Below are positions 1 through 10,844 of a DNA stretch of 64,000 nucleotides, piece after piece; the first letter of the stretch is position 1, and the number at the start of each line of letters is the position of its first letter. A program made the position numbers and the translations under genes. This DNA comes from Torymus aiolomorphi. Its lineage: Eukaryota; Arthropoda; Insecta; Hymenoptera; Torymidae. The notes under the pieces were generated by a model. That model was not told where the DNA came from. It saw only the letters and a program-made list of their open reading frames with translations, and searched no databases. The stretch lies in NCBI GenBank assembly GCA_036365515.1, contig CM070876.1, positions 92,253,800-92,317,799 on the forward strand, given 5' to 3'.

Positions 1-911
1 ATTACTAAAAAAATGAGCAATGCTACAGCCATGAGGGAAACGATTTTTCGTAGGAAATTACTTCAGGAGTCCCAAACGTATTTTATAAAAAAATTTTGAG
101 CCTTATTGTGCTAAAGCACGAATTTTCATCACTTTTGAGTAGATAGGCATCACTGTGCGTCGGTGGCTCCGAGAATATTTATCTACTCTACTTGCTTGAA
201 AAAAATGGTTAGAAAAGGAGATCCACTCAAGTGCGGAGATATAGCACTTATTGTTGACGAACAAACTCATCAAAATGAATAGCGAAAAGGAGTAATAACA
301 AAAACTTTTCCTGGACGCGTCTGCGAAGTTCGAGTAGCCGAGGTGAAAACAGCGAAAGGGATATTGACAAAACCTTACAAAAAACTCGTTAGGTTTGCAG
401 AGGTACAAAAATCTAAGTTTTGTACGGAGGGAAGGATGTTCCCGATCATTTGTTCATATTTTGTAATGCTTTCTGACCTTTTTTACATTAGTTCTAGATT
501 TTTATTTCATACTTTAATCATTTTTATGAAGTTATCAATAAGAGCTCTTATAGAATAATTATATAGGCTGCGCGTACAGAAAGATTATCTTTTTGGGGCC
601 GCCGAAGCTCTCTAATCAGCAAGTAGAGCTAAATAGGAGAACGACAACGCGGGAAGGATTCTTCTGGCAGTTGTCCGAGCCACAATGAGTTCTTTTTGAT
701 TAGTTTTTACATTTTGTTGGTTTGCTGGTTAGTATATGTATTCTTGCATTCGATTATAAAAACGGATAAAAAGAAATTGATGTTAGAATTTCGCTACTGT
801 ATTATAATTCATATCCTCCTCACTCAGATCCCTTCCTCCTCGCTCTATAAGCGTGCGGAGGAATCTCTTATCCATTGACGTTGCATCTTGACCATGTAAT
901 ACGTCACTTAC
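1..911. other. AT-rich stretch, no gene recognised
   Basis: Only short AT-rich reading frames without recognisable motifs are present. I see no splice-bounded exon, repeat array or RNA gene here. Confidence 0.5.
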
Positions 912-2280
912 TTACAAGGGAAGAACCAGAAATGCGGATCCTGGATTTGGTTAAAACTGTAGGAGGTACTTCGTTATGACAAATAATGAGACACGTGTCT
1001 CTGGTTTTTTATGAACGGGTCTTTTTTTCGGGACCCAAGCTATTTTATGTCTAAAATGAACAATTTCCGATAAAAATAGGGTCTCTTTCTTTAGTTATAG
1101 CTTTTTGAATATTTCGGTCATACAAGTGGACTAAAAAGTTTATGAAAGAAGGCAAAAAAAGCTTTAATTTAAGCTGTGTTTCATTAAAAAATTTCGACTT
1201 TTTAAAAAGTTATAGGCTATCAAAGATAAAGTTAGAAGATAGCTTAAAATACCCCCCGCTAAGTGACTTCAGCGGTCTAGTAGACCTGAAGCTATGAACA
1301 TTTTTTACAAAAATTCATTAGACATTCCAATCTGAAAACTGATATGACAGGAAGGAGGGTTCTTAAAATAACGGAAAATATTTTTGTTAGAAAATTTCCA
1401 ATTTTGCAAAAGTATATTTTGTCCATTAAAAAAAAGTCAATAAGAAATACAAATCTTTTTTGTTTTTCATTCAATTTTAATTTGCAAGGTCTCATTTTCT
1501 TCCTTGTTAAATTTCAAAGGGAGTCAACGATATCAAAATTGAAAGATTTTCAAAACCTGCAAAGTTATATTGTTTATAAAATTCAGTGACAATCTACAAA
1601 CAATTGCATATAACTTTGCAGGTTTTGAAATTTTTTCAATTTTGATATCGTTGACTCCCCTGAAATTTAACAAGGAAGAAAATGAGACCTTGCAAATTAA
1701 AATTGATTGAAAAACAAAAAAGATTTGTATTTCTTATTGAATTTTTTTTAATGGATAAAATATACTTTTGCAAAATTGGAAATTTTCTAACAAAAATATT
1801 TTCCATTATGTTAAGAACCCTGCTTCCTGTCATATCAGTTTTCACATTGGAATGTGTAAATGAATTTTTGTAAAAAACGTTCATAGCTTTAGGTCTACTA
1901 GACCGCTGGAGCCATCTTAAATGCTTGAAAAAAATGAGAAATTTTGAGTGATTTTCTTACTGTATTTTTAATAGCCTATAACATTTAAAAAAATCGACAT
2001 TTTTTAATGAAACACAGCTTAAATTAAAGGTTTTTTTGCTTTCATTCATAAACTTTTTAGTCCATTTGTATAACCGAAATATTCAAAAAGCTATAACGAC
2101 AGAAAGATACCCCATTTTTATCAAAAATAGTTCATTTTAGACATAAAATAGCTTCAATCTCGGAACAAAAGGCCCATTCACAAAAACCCTGAGATACGTG
2201 TCTCATTATTTGTCATAAAGAAGTGCCTCCTACAGTTTCAGCCGAATCCAGGACCCGCATTCCTGGTGCTCCCCTTGTTA
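912..2280. mobile_element. 1.37 kb palindromic (foldback) element
   Basis: The left half (from TTACAAGGGAAGAACCAG) is the diverged reverse complement of the right half (ending CTGGTGCTCCCCTTGTTA). The arms stay alignable to the centre, where 1519-1570 pairs with 1608-1659 around a 37 base spacer. Small mismatches and indels separate the arms. No frame exceeds 82 codons, and the apparent frames in the two arms mirror each other, so it looks like a non-autonomous foldback DNA element. No target duplication is obvious. Confidence 0.8.
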
Positions 2281-2918
2281 GTTAATTGATCGTTTTATTG
2301 TAATTTACAGTATTTTTATATCATTATATTTTTTAAATGTATATAATCAACTTTGTAAATTATGTAAGTCTGGCTCCAAAATTTATAATAAAATTCTGTT
2401 TATTTTGTAATTGAAAAAACCATTTAACAAACAAATAAATTGCTTTCTTACAGAGTTTATTCTGATGAGGGTGACGATAATTACCGAAACGTTCTTTTCT
2501 TTTTTACAACCCTATCTCAGGAAGATCAATAACTTCAAATTTGACCTCCCTATACCATGACAAGAGTCAGTTAGGCTTATCAAGGACTAAGGATGAGCGA
2601 CTGGTCAGCGTGAATGTAGATAAGACCAAAGAGATTATTGGATCCAATTAGGATAAATAATCTACTGTCATAGCGGCAAAGTTATCTTGGTCTTCTAAGA
2701 GAGCGTTACAGCTCCAATGACCAATATATGTTTTTAATAAAGTATCCGTGGACAGCGAGTGGTGTTGCAAGGAATTCGGGGAACATCAGGGTGTCATTAA
2801 CAGATTTATTCTGAAGTGATTAGAATTGCACTACAAACATGTACACTTGTTATTGGGATTTGATATTTTCGGTGGCAAAAAGTGGAACTACTTATAAAGC
2901 ACAGTATAGTGATATTAG
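2281..2918. other. AT-rich spacer with a hammerhead-like patch
   Basis: There is no convincing coding sequence. The only notable feature is the CTGATGA...GAAAC patch at 2462-2490, listed separately. Confidence 0.4.
2462..2490 (+). ncRNA. hammerhead-ribozyme-like core
   Basis: CTGATGA (2462-2468) is followed by a short hairpin (GGTGA with TTACC, one G-U pair, one unpaired G before it) and then GAAAC (2486-2490). That is the order of the conserved hammerhead core CUGANGA / stem II / GAAA. Penelope-like retroelements are known to carry minimal hammerheads near CGAAACG motifs, so this may be a decayed Penelope end. I could not identify a stem III or a cleavage triplet, so activity is unproven. 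Confidence 0.35.
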
Positions 2919-3138
2919 TATATCGATAGCTGAGCGGAAGAAGAACGTACCCCGACGCGAGGATGAAGAAGGACGTATCTCGGCGCGGGGATGAAGAACG
3001 ACGTATCTAGCCGCGAGGATGAAGAACGACGTATCTTGGCGTGAGAATAAAGAACGACGCGTTCATCCTCCCGACGTGATACATCGTTTTTCACCTTCGC
3101 GCTAAGATACGTTCTTCTTCCGCTCAGCCGTCGATATA
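2919..3138. repeat. hairpin enclosing a ~28 bp tandem repeat
   Basis: 2919-2949 and 3108-3138 are near-perfect inverted repeats (CTGAGCGGAAGAAGAACGTA type). Between them lie about four head-to-tail units of ~28 bp built on GAAGAACGACGTATCT, followed by an inverted partial unit. It is GC-richer than its surroundings. The frame across it is repeat translation, not a gene. Confidence 0.7.
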
Positions 3139-3495
3139 TATATATATCTGAAAAATGGCGCAGTTTAGCCAGCATTTTAACCAAGAGTGAACTAAATGGC
3201 CCCCTCCCGATGTCAAATTCCAATAGACTACCAGACGGCAGTTCAGTCAACATATTGAAAGACTAAGTAAATAATAAACATGAAGAAAATGGAGGAATAC
3301 AACGAAAATTGTAATATTACATTTCTATTCGCGAAATCAATTGTTATAGAAGAATTTTTTGTAGCATCTGAGATACCCAAATATTACTAAGGCTATCAGA
3401 TCTTTAGAGAGAAAAATATAACTTACTTTCAAAATGTTTAGTTCACATTTACAACTGTTTATAAAACCACAATAAAAATATAATAAGTGACTTAC
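3139..3495. other. AT-rich, intron-like sequence
   Basis: No gene motif is seen. On the minus strand this lies immediately downstream of the donor site of the exon at 3496-3607, so it may be intron. Confidence 0.35.
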
Positions 3496-3607
3496 CCTAC
3501 TGATATCAGTATCACTTTTCCATTCAGGGCGAATAATATAATCCTTATTAGAAGGCAAAGGAACTCTTGCACGAGCTATCCAGCCAGGATCACCGGGTCG
3601 AAGTGGT
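3496..3607 (-). CDS. isolated internal coding exon, protein not identified
   Basis: On the minus strand an acceptor (TTGTTATAG) precedes 3607 and a strong donor (GTAAGT, 3490-3495) follows 3496. One base plus 37 codons lie between them, open in one frame. The peptide is well mixed and includes [20 protein letters not shown] followed by a segment with RPEWK, very unlike the low-complexity frames around it. The reading frame runs exactly to the donor. No neighbouring exon was found within the window, so it is either one exon of a gene with long introns or an orphan gene fragment. I could not name the family. The exon call rests on splice signals plus composition. Confidence 0.45.
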
Positions 3608-5492
3608 CTATAACAATAATATGGAAAATATATTTTTATTTTGTATAGTTTATAATTTATATTTTTTTTCCTATCAATACTGATTAAACTATATATTTAC
3701 TATCAATAGTTACTATAGATGTAAGACCCAACTTTAATGAACTCATCAAGAAACTACTGCATTTAACTCATAAGAAAAATATGTGCTTTTGTGTACATTT
3801 TGAAGTACTATGTACTTGATGCAATGTTTAAAGTGAATGTTTATAGTACGGTTTCGTAAATGTATTTAATTAATTATTTGAATTTGTAGAAAACGAGTTT
3901 TCCCTTAACAAAGTAAAATATTCGATAATCGTACTTGATGTTAATCGAACTTCTATCAGGGTACGAATTAAATCGCAGTAATAAAGTAACATAGTACATA
4001 GTATTTCAAAATGCACATTTTTGTGTTTCGCTATTGACCGAATCCATCTCAAAACGAACAGTCAGAGTATGCCTATCTCAGCGATCATTTTGGAATCACA
4101 GTATTGCTGTTCTTCTCTAAAATTGATTCAACGCGTATTTTTTCATTTTTCAATTGCACTAAAATTGCATCCGATTGGCAATGTTAACATTTTTTTTTTA
4201 CAAAATCCTAACTTTGAAATTTTATTTTTCAAGGTCATCTTCAAACTGCTCTCATTTTACGAGTTTTTTAAGCTTCTGTGTAAACTATACGTGGTTACAC
4301 TCAGTTTAGCCCTTTTTTTTATGAAATTTTTACTGGTGGTAGGGGATATAAATACCTATCAAACCATTGTTATGCCGAGATTAATTACCTTAAAATTAAA
4401 TTATATGAGTAGGCACTGGGCAAGTCCATGCGTACTCAGATCCCTGTCTTTTCGCCAACGCTTGAAAGCGCTATGCATCATTAGGATGTCGGGATTCCGG
4501 AATAAACAGAAATTAAACAATTTTTGTTTAATAAAATGAAGATATGAATTTGTTTCTCTCTACGGATATTTGATTTTACAGAAAGGTTACAAACTTATGA
4601 ATACGCGCTGATTTTACAATGAATATGCAATTTTATAAAACTATCTTAGGCCTTACACCTCTTCTATTGGTCGAGATCGGTGGTAGAAATACTCTTCCTC
4701 CAGTAGTTGGTAGTTGACCTTCTTGATCCCTGCGCCTTGTAGCAGGTGTGATGTCTTGCAGCTGCGTGGGCTCTTCAGGTGGAGATGAGTGTTATACGTG
4801 GCTCAGATAGCTGGCGCAGCGAGAGTTCAGAGGACGTCGTAGATGGAAACAAAGATTCCTGTTTTACCTTCTATTTTAGTAGTTCAAAGTTTTCTCGAAA
4901 ACCAAAATATCAATGAACGTAAAACTTTAGGAAGTGAATTTAAATAAAAAATGAAGGAAGGATAGGTATTATTAGATTGAAATAAGCAAAAAATACTTTT
5001 TCTGTAATTTATTACAGAATTTATTACACATACCTTTTTGTGGACTAGAAATTACAAAAACCTTGAACTACTGACGAGGCGATTATGCCACTTCATTGGA
5101 ATCGTGGAGCAGACGACGCCTACCCATATTTCCTAATTTCGCTTGGGATACAAAACCCCGATAATTCTTGAGTAAAAGAATAGTTATCTCCACTCACTGT
5201 TACACTAAAGAATCTTTTAAATCATATCATGACAATACATCTTACGTAAATTTTCCAAAAACCTTGAACTACTCCACGAGGTGACACACGTACACACAAA
5301 TGAGATTGACGGGCAGTGCATGGGGTGGCGAGAATGCCACAGTTAGAGGGCGCTCGAATAATATTCTTATGTATATTACGATTACGACCGGGTACGACGC
5401 GGCGACGCCGCGTCGCTGCTCATCCCACTTTTTTTACAAAGTGTGGCTCATCTGCGTCACGTCCCCGGCCCTGGTGTTCCTGGTGAATATGC
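3608..5492. other. no gene recognised; one short direct repeat
   Basis: Mostly AT-rich. 5054-5079 and 5257-5280 share AAAAACCTTGAACTACT followed by ACGAGG, a short direct duplication. A 172-codon plus-strand frame at 4021-4539 is low-complexity and was rejected. 4640-4860 is GC-richer but shows no recognisable product. Confidence 0.4.
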
Positions 5493-6397
5493 GACTGGGA
5501 ATATTTTTTCGAGTTACGGCATGGTATATCGGCCCAAAGGGGATATTCCGGAAAAACGATTTCGTTCATAATTTTTTTTAAGCTTTGAGGGACCTTTTCT
5601 GCAAGGAGAAGTCGAAACCTTTTTCCTAACGTAGTAATTGCGACTCTGAAATTTTTTTCCGAGTTTGCGGTATGATATATCGGCCTGAAGGGGCTTCTCC
5701 GGAAAAGCGATTCCGTTCATAATTTTTTTAAAGTTTTGGGGGACATTTTCTTCAAGTACCAGTCGAAACATTTTTCCTAACCAAGTTCTTGAGACTGGGA
5801 ATATTTTTTCGAGTTACGGCATGGTATATCGGCCCAAAGGGGATATTCCGGAAAAACGATTTCGTTCATGATTTTTTTTAAGCTTTGAGGGACCTTCTCT
5901 GCAAGGAGAAGTCTAAACTTTTTTCCCAACGAAGTAATTGCGACTCTGAGAATTTTTTTCCGAGTTTGCGGTATGATATATCGGCCTGAAGGGGCTTCTC
6001 CGGAAAAGCGATGCCGTTCATAATTTTTTTAAAGTTTTGGGGGACATTTTCTTCAAGTACCAGTCGAAACATTTTTCCTAACCAAGTTCTTGAGACTGGG
6101 AATATTTTTTCGAGTTACGGCATGGTATATCGGCCCAAAGGGGATATTCCGGAAAAACGATTTCGTTCATGATTTTTTTTAAGCTTTGAGGGACCTTCTC
6201 TGCAAGGAGAAGTCTAAACTTTTTTCCTAACGAAGTAATTGCGACTCTGAGAATTTTTTTCCGAGTTTGCGGTATGATATATCGGCCTGAAGGGGCTTCT
6301 CCGGAAAAGCGATTCCGTTCATAATTTTTTTTAAGTTTTGGAGGACATTTTCTACAAGCACCAGTCGATACATTTTTCCTAAGGACGTTCTTGCGAG
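5493..6397. repeat. satellite: three ~300 bp dimers of ~150 bp monomers
   Basis: Copies start at 5493, 5793 and 6094 (GACTGGGAATATTTTTTCGA). Each 300-301 bp unit consists of two diverged half-units, A (~149 bp) and B (~151 bp, starting GACTCTG). Both halves carry the layout GGTATGATATATCGGCC, then a CCGGAAAA box, then CGTTCAT. A resembles A and B resembles B across copies more than A resembles B, so this is a higher-order dimer array. The minus-strand frames across it are repeat translations. Confidence 0.85.
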
Positions 6398-6689
6398 TTA
6401 TTTTATCTAATACATCTGTCTTATGTAGCCGATTTATGAAATGTCTAATATGGCTGTTCAAGATGGCGGCTATATTATGAATTTTTTGGCAGAAACAACC
6501 GAAAAACTCAAGAGAAGCATAAGAATACTTTTGATCTGAAATTTTACGCAAAAGATAAAGGTACTTTTTATTTTTGAAAAATTTTAAATTTTAAAATTTC
6601 ATCCGCCATATTGAATCAGCCATTTTGAATTAAAAAAATTTGATCTTGAATTAAATTGATTATAAAACTCGATGATTAATTAAAAATAA
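6398..6689. other. junction sequence between satellite and Penelope-like element
   Basis: No coding motif. It holds short AT-rich duplications and two near-copies of a GGCGGCTATATT / CCGCCATATTGAA-like phrase. It may contain the decayed 5' end of the Penelope-like element. Confidence 0.3.
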
Positions 6690-6699
6690 CGAAGAAATT

Positions 6700-7054
6700 C
6701 TTTAGAGAGAATCCGAATATGATCCTCCAAAAAGCAGATAAAGGAAATCTAACTGTAGTTTCAGATAAAAGGGATTATATAAATAAAATTCAATTTATGT
6801 TGGATGATGATACCACTTACGTGAAAACTAGGAATCCACATATCAATAGACTACAAGATAAATTGAAAGAATTATTGATACATTGGAAAATGTGAAAATG
6901 GCACTGTAGCTAAATGTTATGGGCTTCCTAAGATTCACAAAGAACAGTTGACATAAAGAATAATAATATCATCGATAAATTTTCCGACGTATAGACTTGC
7001 TAGATTTTGGTCTAATATATTGTTCAAGATAGTGGGTAAAACAAATTCATATAT
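6700..7054 (+). pseudogene. Penelope-like reverse transcriptase, N-terminal part
   Basis: Translation gives ILQKADKGNLTVVSDKRDY near 6725, the conserved N-terminal RT block of Penelope-like proteins. After a frame change near 6890 it continues with CYGLPKIHKE and then SSINFPTYRLARFWSNILF, ending KTNSYI exactly where the LTR entered. Lesions visible are the frame break at about 6887-6893 and a TAA near 6954. Removing the LTR and one copy of its ATAT duplication brings this segment into the same frame as the RT core at 8067. No upstream start was found, so the 5' end is truncated or decayed. Confidence 0.85.
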
Positions 7055-8062
7055 TATAACGGAGTTCCAGGATAAAATACGGAGAAAATAAGAATCTCGG
7101 TTCTCCGTATTTTATCGAACTCGTTTGACTTTCATTCCCGCGAATTCGTGCATCTCGAGCGTTTGTTGACATCGCTCGAACGATGTATTCGCGCGGGGAC
7201 TGCGCGACTTTGGCGGTTGCAAAGTCGCGCTCGATTCATTTTTGAATCAGATTCTCTCGGGCTGTCAAACCGCGCGTACGCGAGGGAATTTGATCGTCCG
7301 CGAAGAAAACGATATCGTGCGTCCTCACCGGTGCAGAGCAGCGCCCGTACATGTATCGACCACGAAGAGCAGCGTGAGTAATCCGAGCCACTCCTGGGGT
7401 CCGAAGCGTCTGTAGGTGAACGCTGGACATTAGGACTTGGCCTGAACACTCCGAAGTCGACCGGAGGATAAGGCCTGACGCAGGAGCGGATTCGTGAGCG
7501 AGCGACGAGAGGAGTGCACTCCTCTCCCGGTAAGCCTCTTTCTACTTCCCGCGCAGCGATTTATTTGTGTATTTTCGACTCTCAGCGGCGAGAGGCCGGT
7601 GGTGCGTTTACCGGTCCAGCGAAAATAGATATCTTGATCCGCCCGCGCCGAGCGGCGGATCCCGTCTTCTTTTCGGCGCGCAACGCGACGCGTTTTTGAT
7701 GTAAATGATTATTTAGAATAGACCTTGATATTGTGCTGTGAAATAATGGAGGCTATTCTTCATTTATCGATCTTAACCTAACCTTCTCCCGGATACCGCC
7801 GCCTCCGCGGGAAAACGACTCCGATGGTCATTTTCATATCCGAGCATAGCGGCCGCGCACTTTACTCTTTGAGCGCGCGCTTTTAACTTAGCGATCCAAT
7901 TAGTTGGAAAGCGAAGTTCGCGCGCGATCTTCGCGTTGTTTTCGGGATTCCAGGAGCAGATCCCGGGCAAGTCATTTTAGTCTGATACCCGCGGCACCGT
8001 GTTCTAGGGTATCGCTGGCCTGTGGCTTTTTGGGATCTTACCCCACTAGCCATCCCGTTACA
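7055..8062 (-). mobile_element. solo LTR, 1008 bp, inserted in the Penelope-like element
   Basis: On the minus strand the insert begins TGTAACGG and ends CCGTTATA, i.e. near-perfect inverted LTR termini (one mismatch in the final CA). It is flanked by an exact 4 bp duplication, ATAT (7051-7054 and 8063-8066). Excising it restores the flanking RT frame. It is much GC-richer than its host and has no transposase or gag/pol motif, so I read it as a solo LTR; a short DNA element is the alternative. It contains a perfect 16 bp hairpin at 7071-7086 / 7101-7116. Frames inside it overlap on both strands and are not credible genes. Confidence 0.7.
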
Positions 8063-8066
8063 ATAT

Positions 8067-8917
8067 TAAAGATAGTTGGAGTTTTTATGATATAATGAAA
8101 GATATTATTATTCCGAATGATCATAGAATGGTTTCATTGGATGTGGTGTCTTTGTTTACAAATATACCTTTAGTGTTGTTGAATGATATTATACAAGATA
8201 AATGGCCTCAAATTAAAGTACATACTACTTTAACAAAAGATGAATTTATAAAGGCACTTAATTTGGTTTTTAAAAACACAATTTTTTCTTTTGATAATAG
8301 TTTCTATGAGCAAAGATATGGCTGTCCAATGGGATCACCTTTGTCACCTGCTATAGTGAATTTAGTAATGGAAAAACTTGAAAGTGTTGTTTTGTCTAAG
8401 TTGGCTTTTCAGCCAATTATTTTTAAAAGATATGTTGATGACATTTTTGCAGTTGTATCTGAATGTTTTGTGGATGAAATGGTGAATGTGTTTAATTCTA
8501 TCCATGATAGAATTAAATTCATAAAAGAAGTTGAGAAAGATAATCAATTGAGTTTTTTTAGATATTAGAGTGATTAGAGTTAATAATAATAGAGTAAAAT
8601 TAGATTGGTATAGAAAACCTACATGGTCAGGTAGATTTTTAAATTTTGATTTTCACCACCAATTCGGACACAAGACAGGTGCGATCAAGGGTGTCATTGA
8701 CAGAGCGATTAAATTGTCACATAAAGATTTTAGGAAAAAGAATTTAAATTTAGTTAGAGAAACATTAATTAAGAATAGTTATCCGGTAAAATTTACTGAT
8801 AAAATGATTGATGAGAGAGTGTGGGAAATTTATAATGGTGGATTCAAGCAGCGGGTAGATAATCAAACAAGGCATAGAAATGGAAAGAACGCATATTTTA
8901 GTTTACCATATGTTTGA
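8067..8917 (+). pseudogene. Penelope-like reverse transcriptase, catalytic core
   Basis: After the LTR the frame resumes with KDSWSFYDIM, then VSLDVVSLFTNIP (first catalytic Asp block), YGCPMGSPLSPAIVNLVME (PMGSPLSP block) and KRYVDDIFAV (YVDD catalytic box), then a thumb region with HHQFGHKTGAIKGVIDRA. A one-base frameshift lies in a seven-T run (8553-8559): six T would join LSF to the following LDIRVIRVNN in one frame. The frame is then closed by a TGA at 8915-8917 where relatives have a coding residue. The enzyme family primes cDNA synthesis on nicked chromosomal DNA; this copy is inactive as read. Confidence 0.93.
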
Positions 8918-9361
8918 GGTTTATCGGAAAGGATTAGAAGGGTTATTAGTAAACATAATATTCAAGTTTTCTTTAGAAACGATAATAATTTAGGAAGGTT
9001 ATTTAGTAATTGTAAAGACAAGGATGATAAATGTTTAAAATCGGGAGTAGTTTATAAAATTAATTGTAATGATTGTAATGGTTATTATATTGGTCAAACG
9101 GGTAGATATTTGAAAAAGAGAGTATATGAACATCAATATAGTTTACGCAGCTCAAGTGGTACATCGGGTTTGAAAGAACATTGTTTAAATAGTCTGCATT
9201 CTTTCGATTTTGGGAGTGTGGAAATTTTGGAACAGGGGATTAAGAATAAATATAAGAGGGAAAGCCTTGAAAGTATTCACATTCTAAGAAATCGAAATAA
9301 TGTAAATTTAATGATAGAGTCAAGTAAATTAGATAACATTTATCATTCTTTGTTAATTTAA
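8918..9361 (+). pseudogene. Penelope-like GIY-YIG endonuclease domain
   Basis: Immediately past the TGA the same frame continues GLSERIRRVISKHNI and reaches VYKINCNDCNGYYIGQTGRY, followed by LKKRVYEHQYSL. This is the GIY-YIG nuclease signature: the VYKI strand, a Cys pair, YYIGQTGR and an Arg/His helix. In Penelope-like elements this domain nicks the target to prime reverse transcription. The reading frame stays open to a stop at 9359-9361. It belongs to the same polypeptide as the RT core, from which it is separated only by the TGA nonsense codon. Confidence 0.92.
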
Positions 9362-9462
9362 GTGAGAATGGAAAGTTGGAGAGGGGAAAGTGGATGGTGA
9401 TGGGGGTAAGAGAAAAGAAGAGGGTATGGGGTATATAAGGAGGTGTATCGCGGGTTTTATGT

Positions 9463-9735
9463 TAGTCCCTGAGAAGGAGCCGGAGCGGGCTCGAAACGTT
9501 GGGCAATTTGGTGGTGGGGGGGCAGTTAGATCGTCCTTTGCTAACAAAGTTTTTTCCAGGTTTTAATTAAGTTTTTATTTCAGATACTGCGGGGGTGATT
9601 ATAAACAAGGGCAATCTGACTGCCATAAATATTAATTATTTTAATTTAATTTGTAAGACTGTAAGACCGATGGAAAAATTCTTATCAGTTGATAGTAAAT
9701 TGCAGTCGACATAAGTGATATTTTTAATGGTGAAG
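9463..9735 (+). repeat. Penelope-like element 3' tail
   Basis: This tail contains GAGCCGGAGCGGGCTCGAAA, then CTAACAAAG, TTTTAATTAAGTTTTTATTT and GTCGACATAAGT. The same string occurs twice in inverted orientation at 61061-61486, which defines it as an element terminus. A hammerhead-like pattern (CTGAGAA, a 5 bp GAGCC/GGCTC stem, GAAAC) lies at 9469-9497, with one core base off consensus. Confidence 0.8.
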
Positions 9736-10844
9736 TAAAGCTTATTTAGGAATTTTAAAAGGTTTTGACGATAATATTACAATCAATTATTTTATATATT
9801 TTTCACACATAATTTAAAAAAAATCATACCTATTATTTTATTCATATTTTATACATAATTCAAAAAGTAATAATTTTTAATCTTCATAAATGATTTTAAT
9901 TATAATTTTGTCATAAATTGTTGCAAAAATTATAAATTTTGTTATTAAAAATTCATTAAAGAAACAAGCAAATTAAGTTTGAGGAAGCCACGGGCCAATG
10001 AATTGGCAGCGGTTTTTTATATAGGCTTTGACTTTTCGTAGATATCTGAAAAAATTCTTATGAATTTTAGAAATAAAAAGAAGGCATTATAGTTATAAAA
10101 TTTAAATAATTTTCGCGCACACGGGTGTAAAGTGCGTAGGTTCTATAAAGTTTTGTAGGACTATGTGAGCCACTGGGCCTCTTGGGCGTTAAGTAGTACT
10201 TCATGCCCGCTGGCTGAATAATTTTGAAGTTACAACGTGGGCGTAAAATGTAATTTTACACGCAAGTTACGAAAATTTCTATTATGTCAGTCAAGTTAAC
10301 TTATAGCCGATACTTGACTACAATAAATTGATTTCAGTACTTTCTTGTGTTTAATTTGTATACAAGGATAAAGAAATTTGAATACATTTCTGAGAACAGT
10401 TATACAGTTGTTTCGGAGAGTGGTTTACATTACTTGACTATCGATAATTGATTTCACAACTTTCATTTGTTTGATTTGCAGCGAACAATTAGAATGTACT
10501 TACATATAATTTGTTCAGCATACATTGACTCAAAGAAGTAGAAGACTTTTTTACTAGTATTTATTTGATTTCTTTTAAAAAATCATAAATATTATTTTAT
10601 AGATTATACAGAAAAAACTTCTATACTTGCCTTATTTTATTCTTTCGTAGAAAGTTTTATTAACAATATTATTATTTGTACAGTCATGAAAAAAGTTATT
10701 ACCATTTGTAGAGTGTGCTTGTTGAATAGATGAGATTAGAATAAATAAAAGGGCTATAGACAAATTGTGTTGTTAGAATATACGTAAAAAATTAGTTTTT
10801 GAGAGAACGTGTTGATTGTTTTGAAAAATATTTAAGCTCTCATA
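9736..10844. other. AT-rich, no gene; small hairpin motif at 9993
   Basis: No coding sequence. 9993-10018 holds GGCCAATGAATTGGCAGCGG, a small hairpin (GCCAA/TTGGC) shared with 59019-59043. Confidence 0.4.

Larger units (their letters stand above)
6690..9735 (+). mobile_element. Penelope-like retroelement with GIY-YIG, interrupted
   Basis: The plus strand encodes, in order, an N-terminal RT segment (6700-7054), the catalytic RT core (8067-8917) and a GIY-YIG endonuclease (8918-9361), followed by a non-coding tail (9463-9735) that recurs as an inverted pair at 61061-61486. That order is diagnostic of Penelope-like elements. A solo LTR (7055-8062) splits the RT. Nonsense codons and frameshifts show the copy is dead. 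Confidence 0.9.

Noticed and set aside
4021..4539. 172-codon plus-strand open frame
   Set aside because: Hydrophobic, low-complexity translation of AT-rich DNA with no motif, splice or homology signal.
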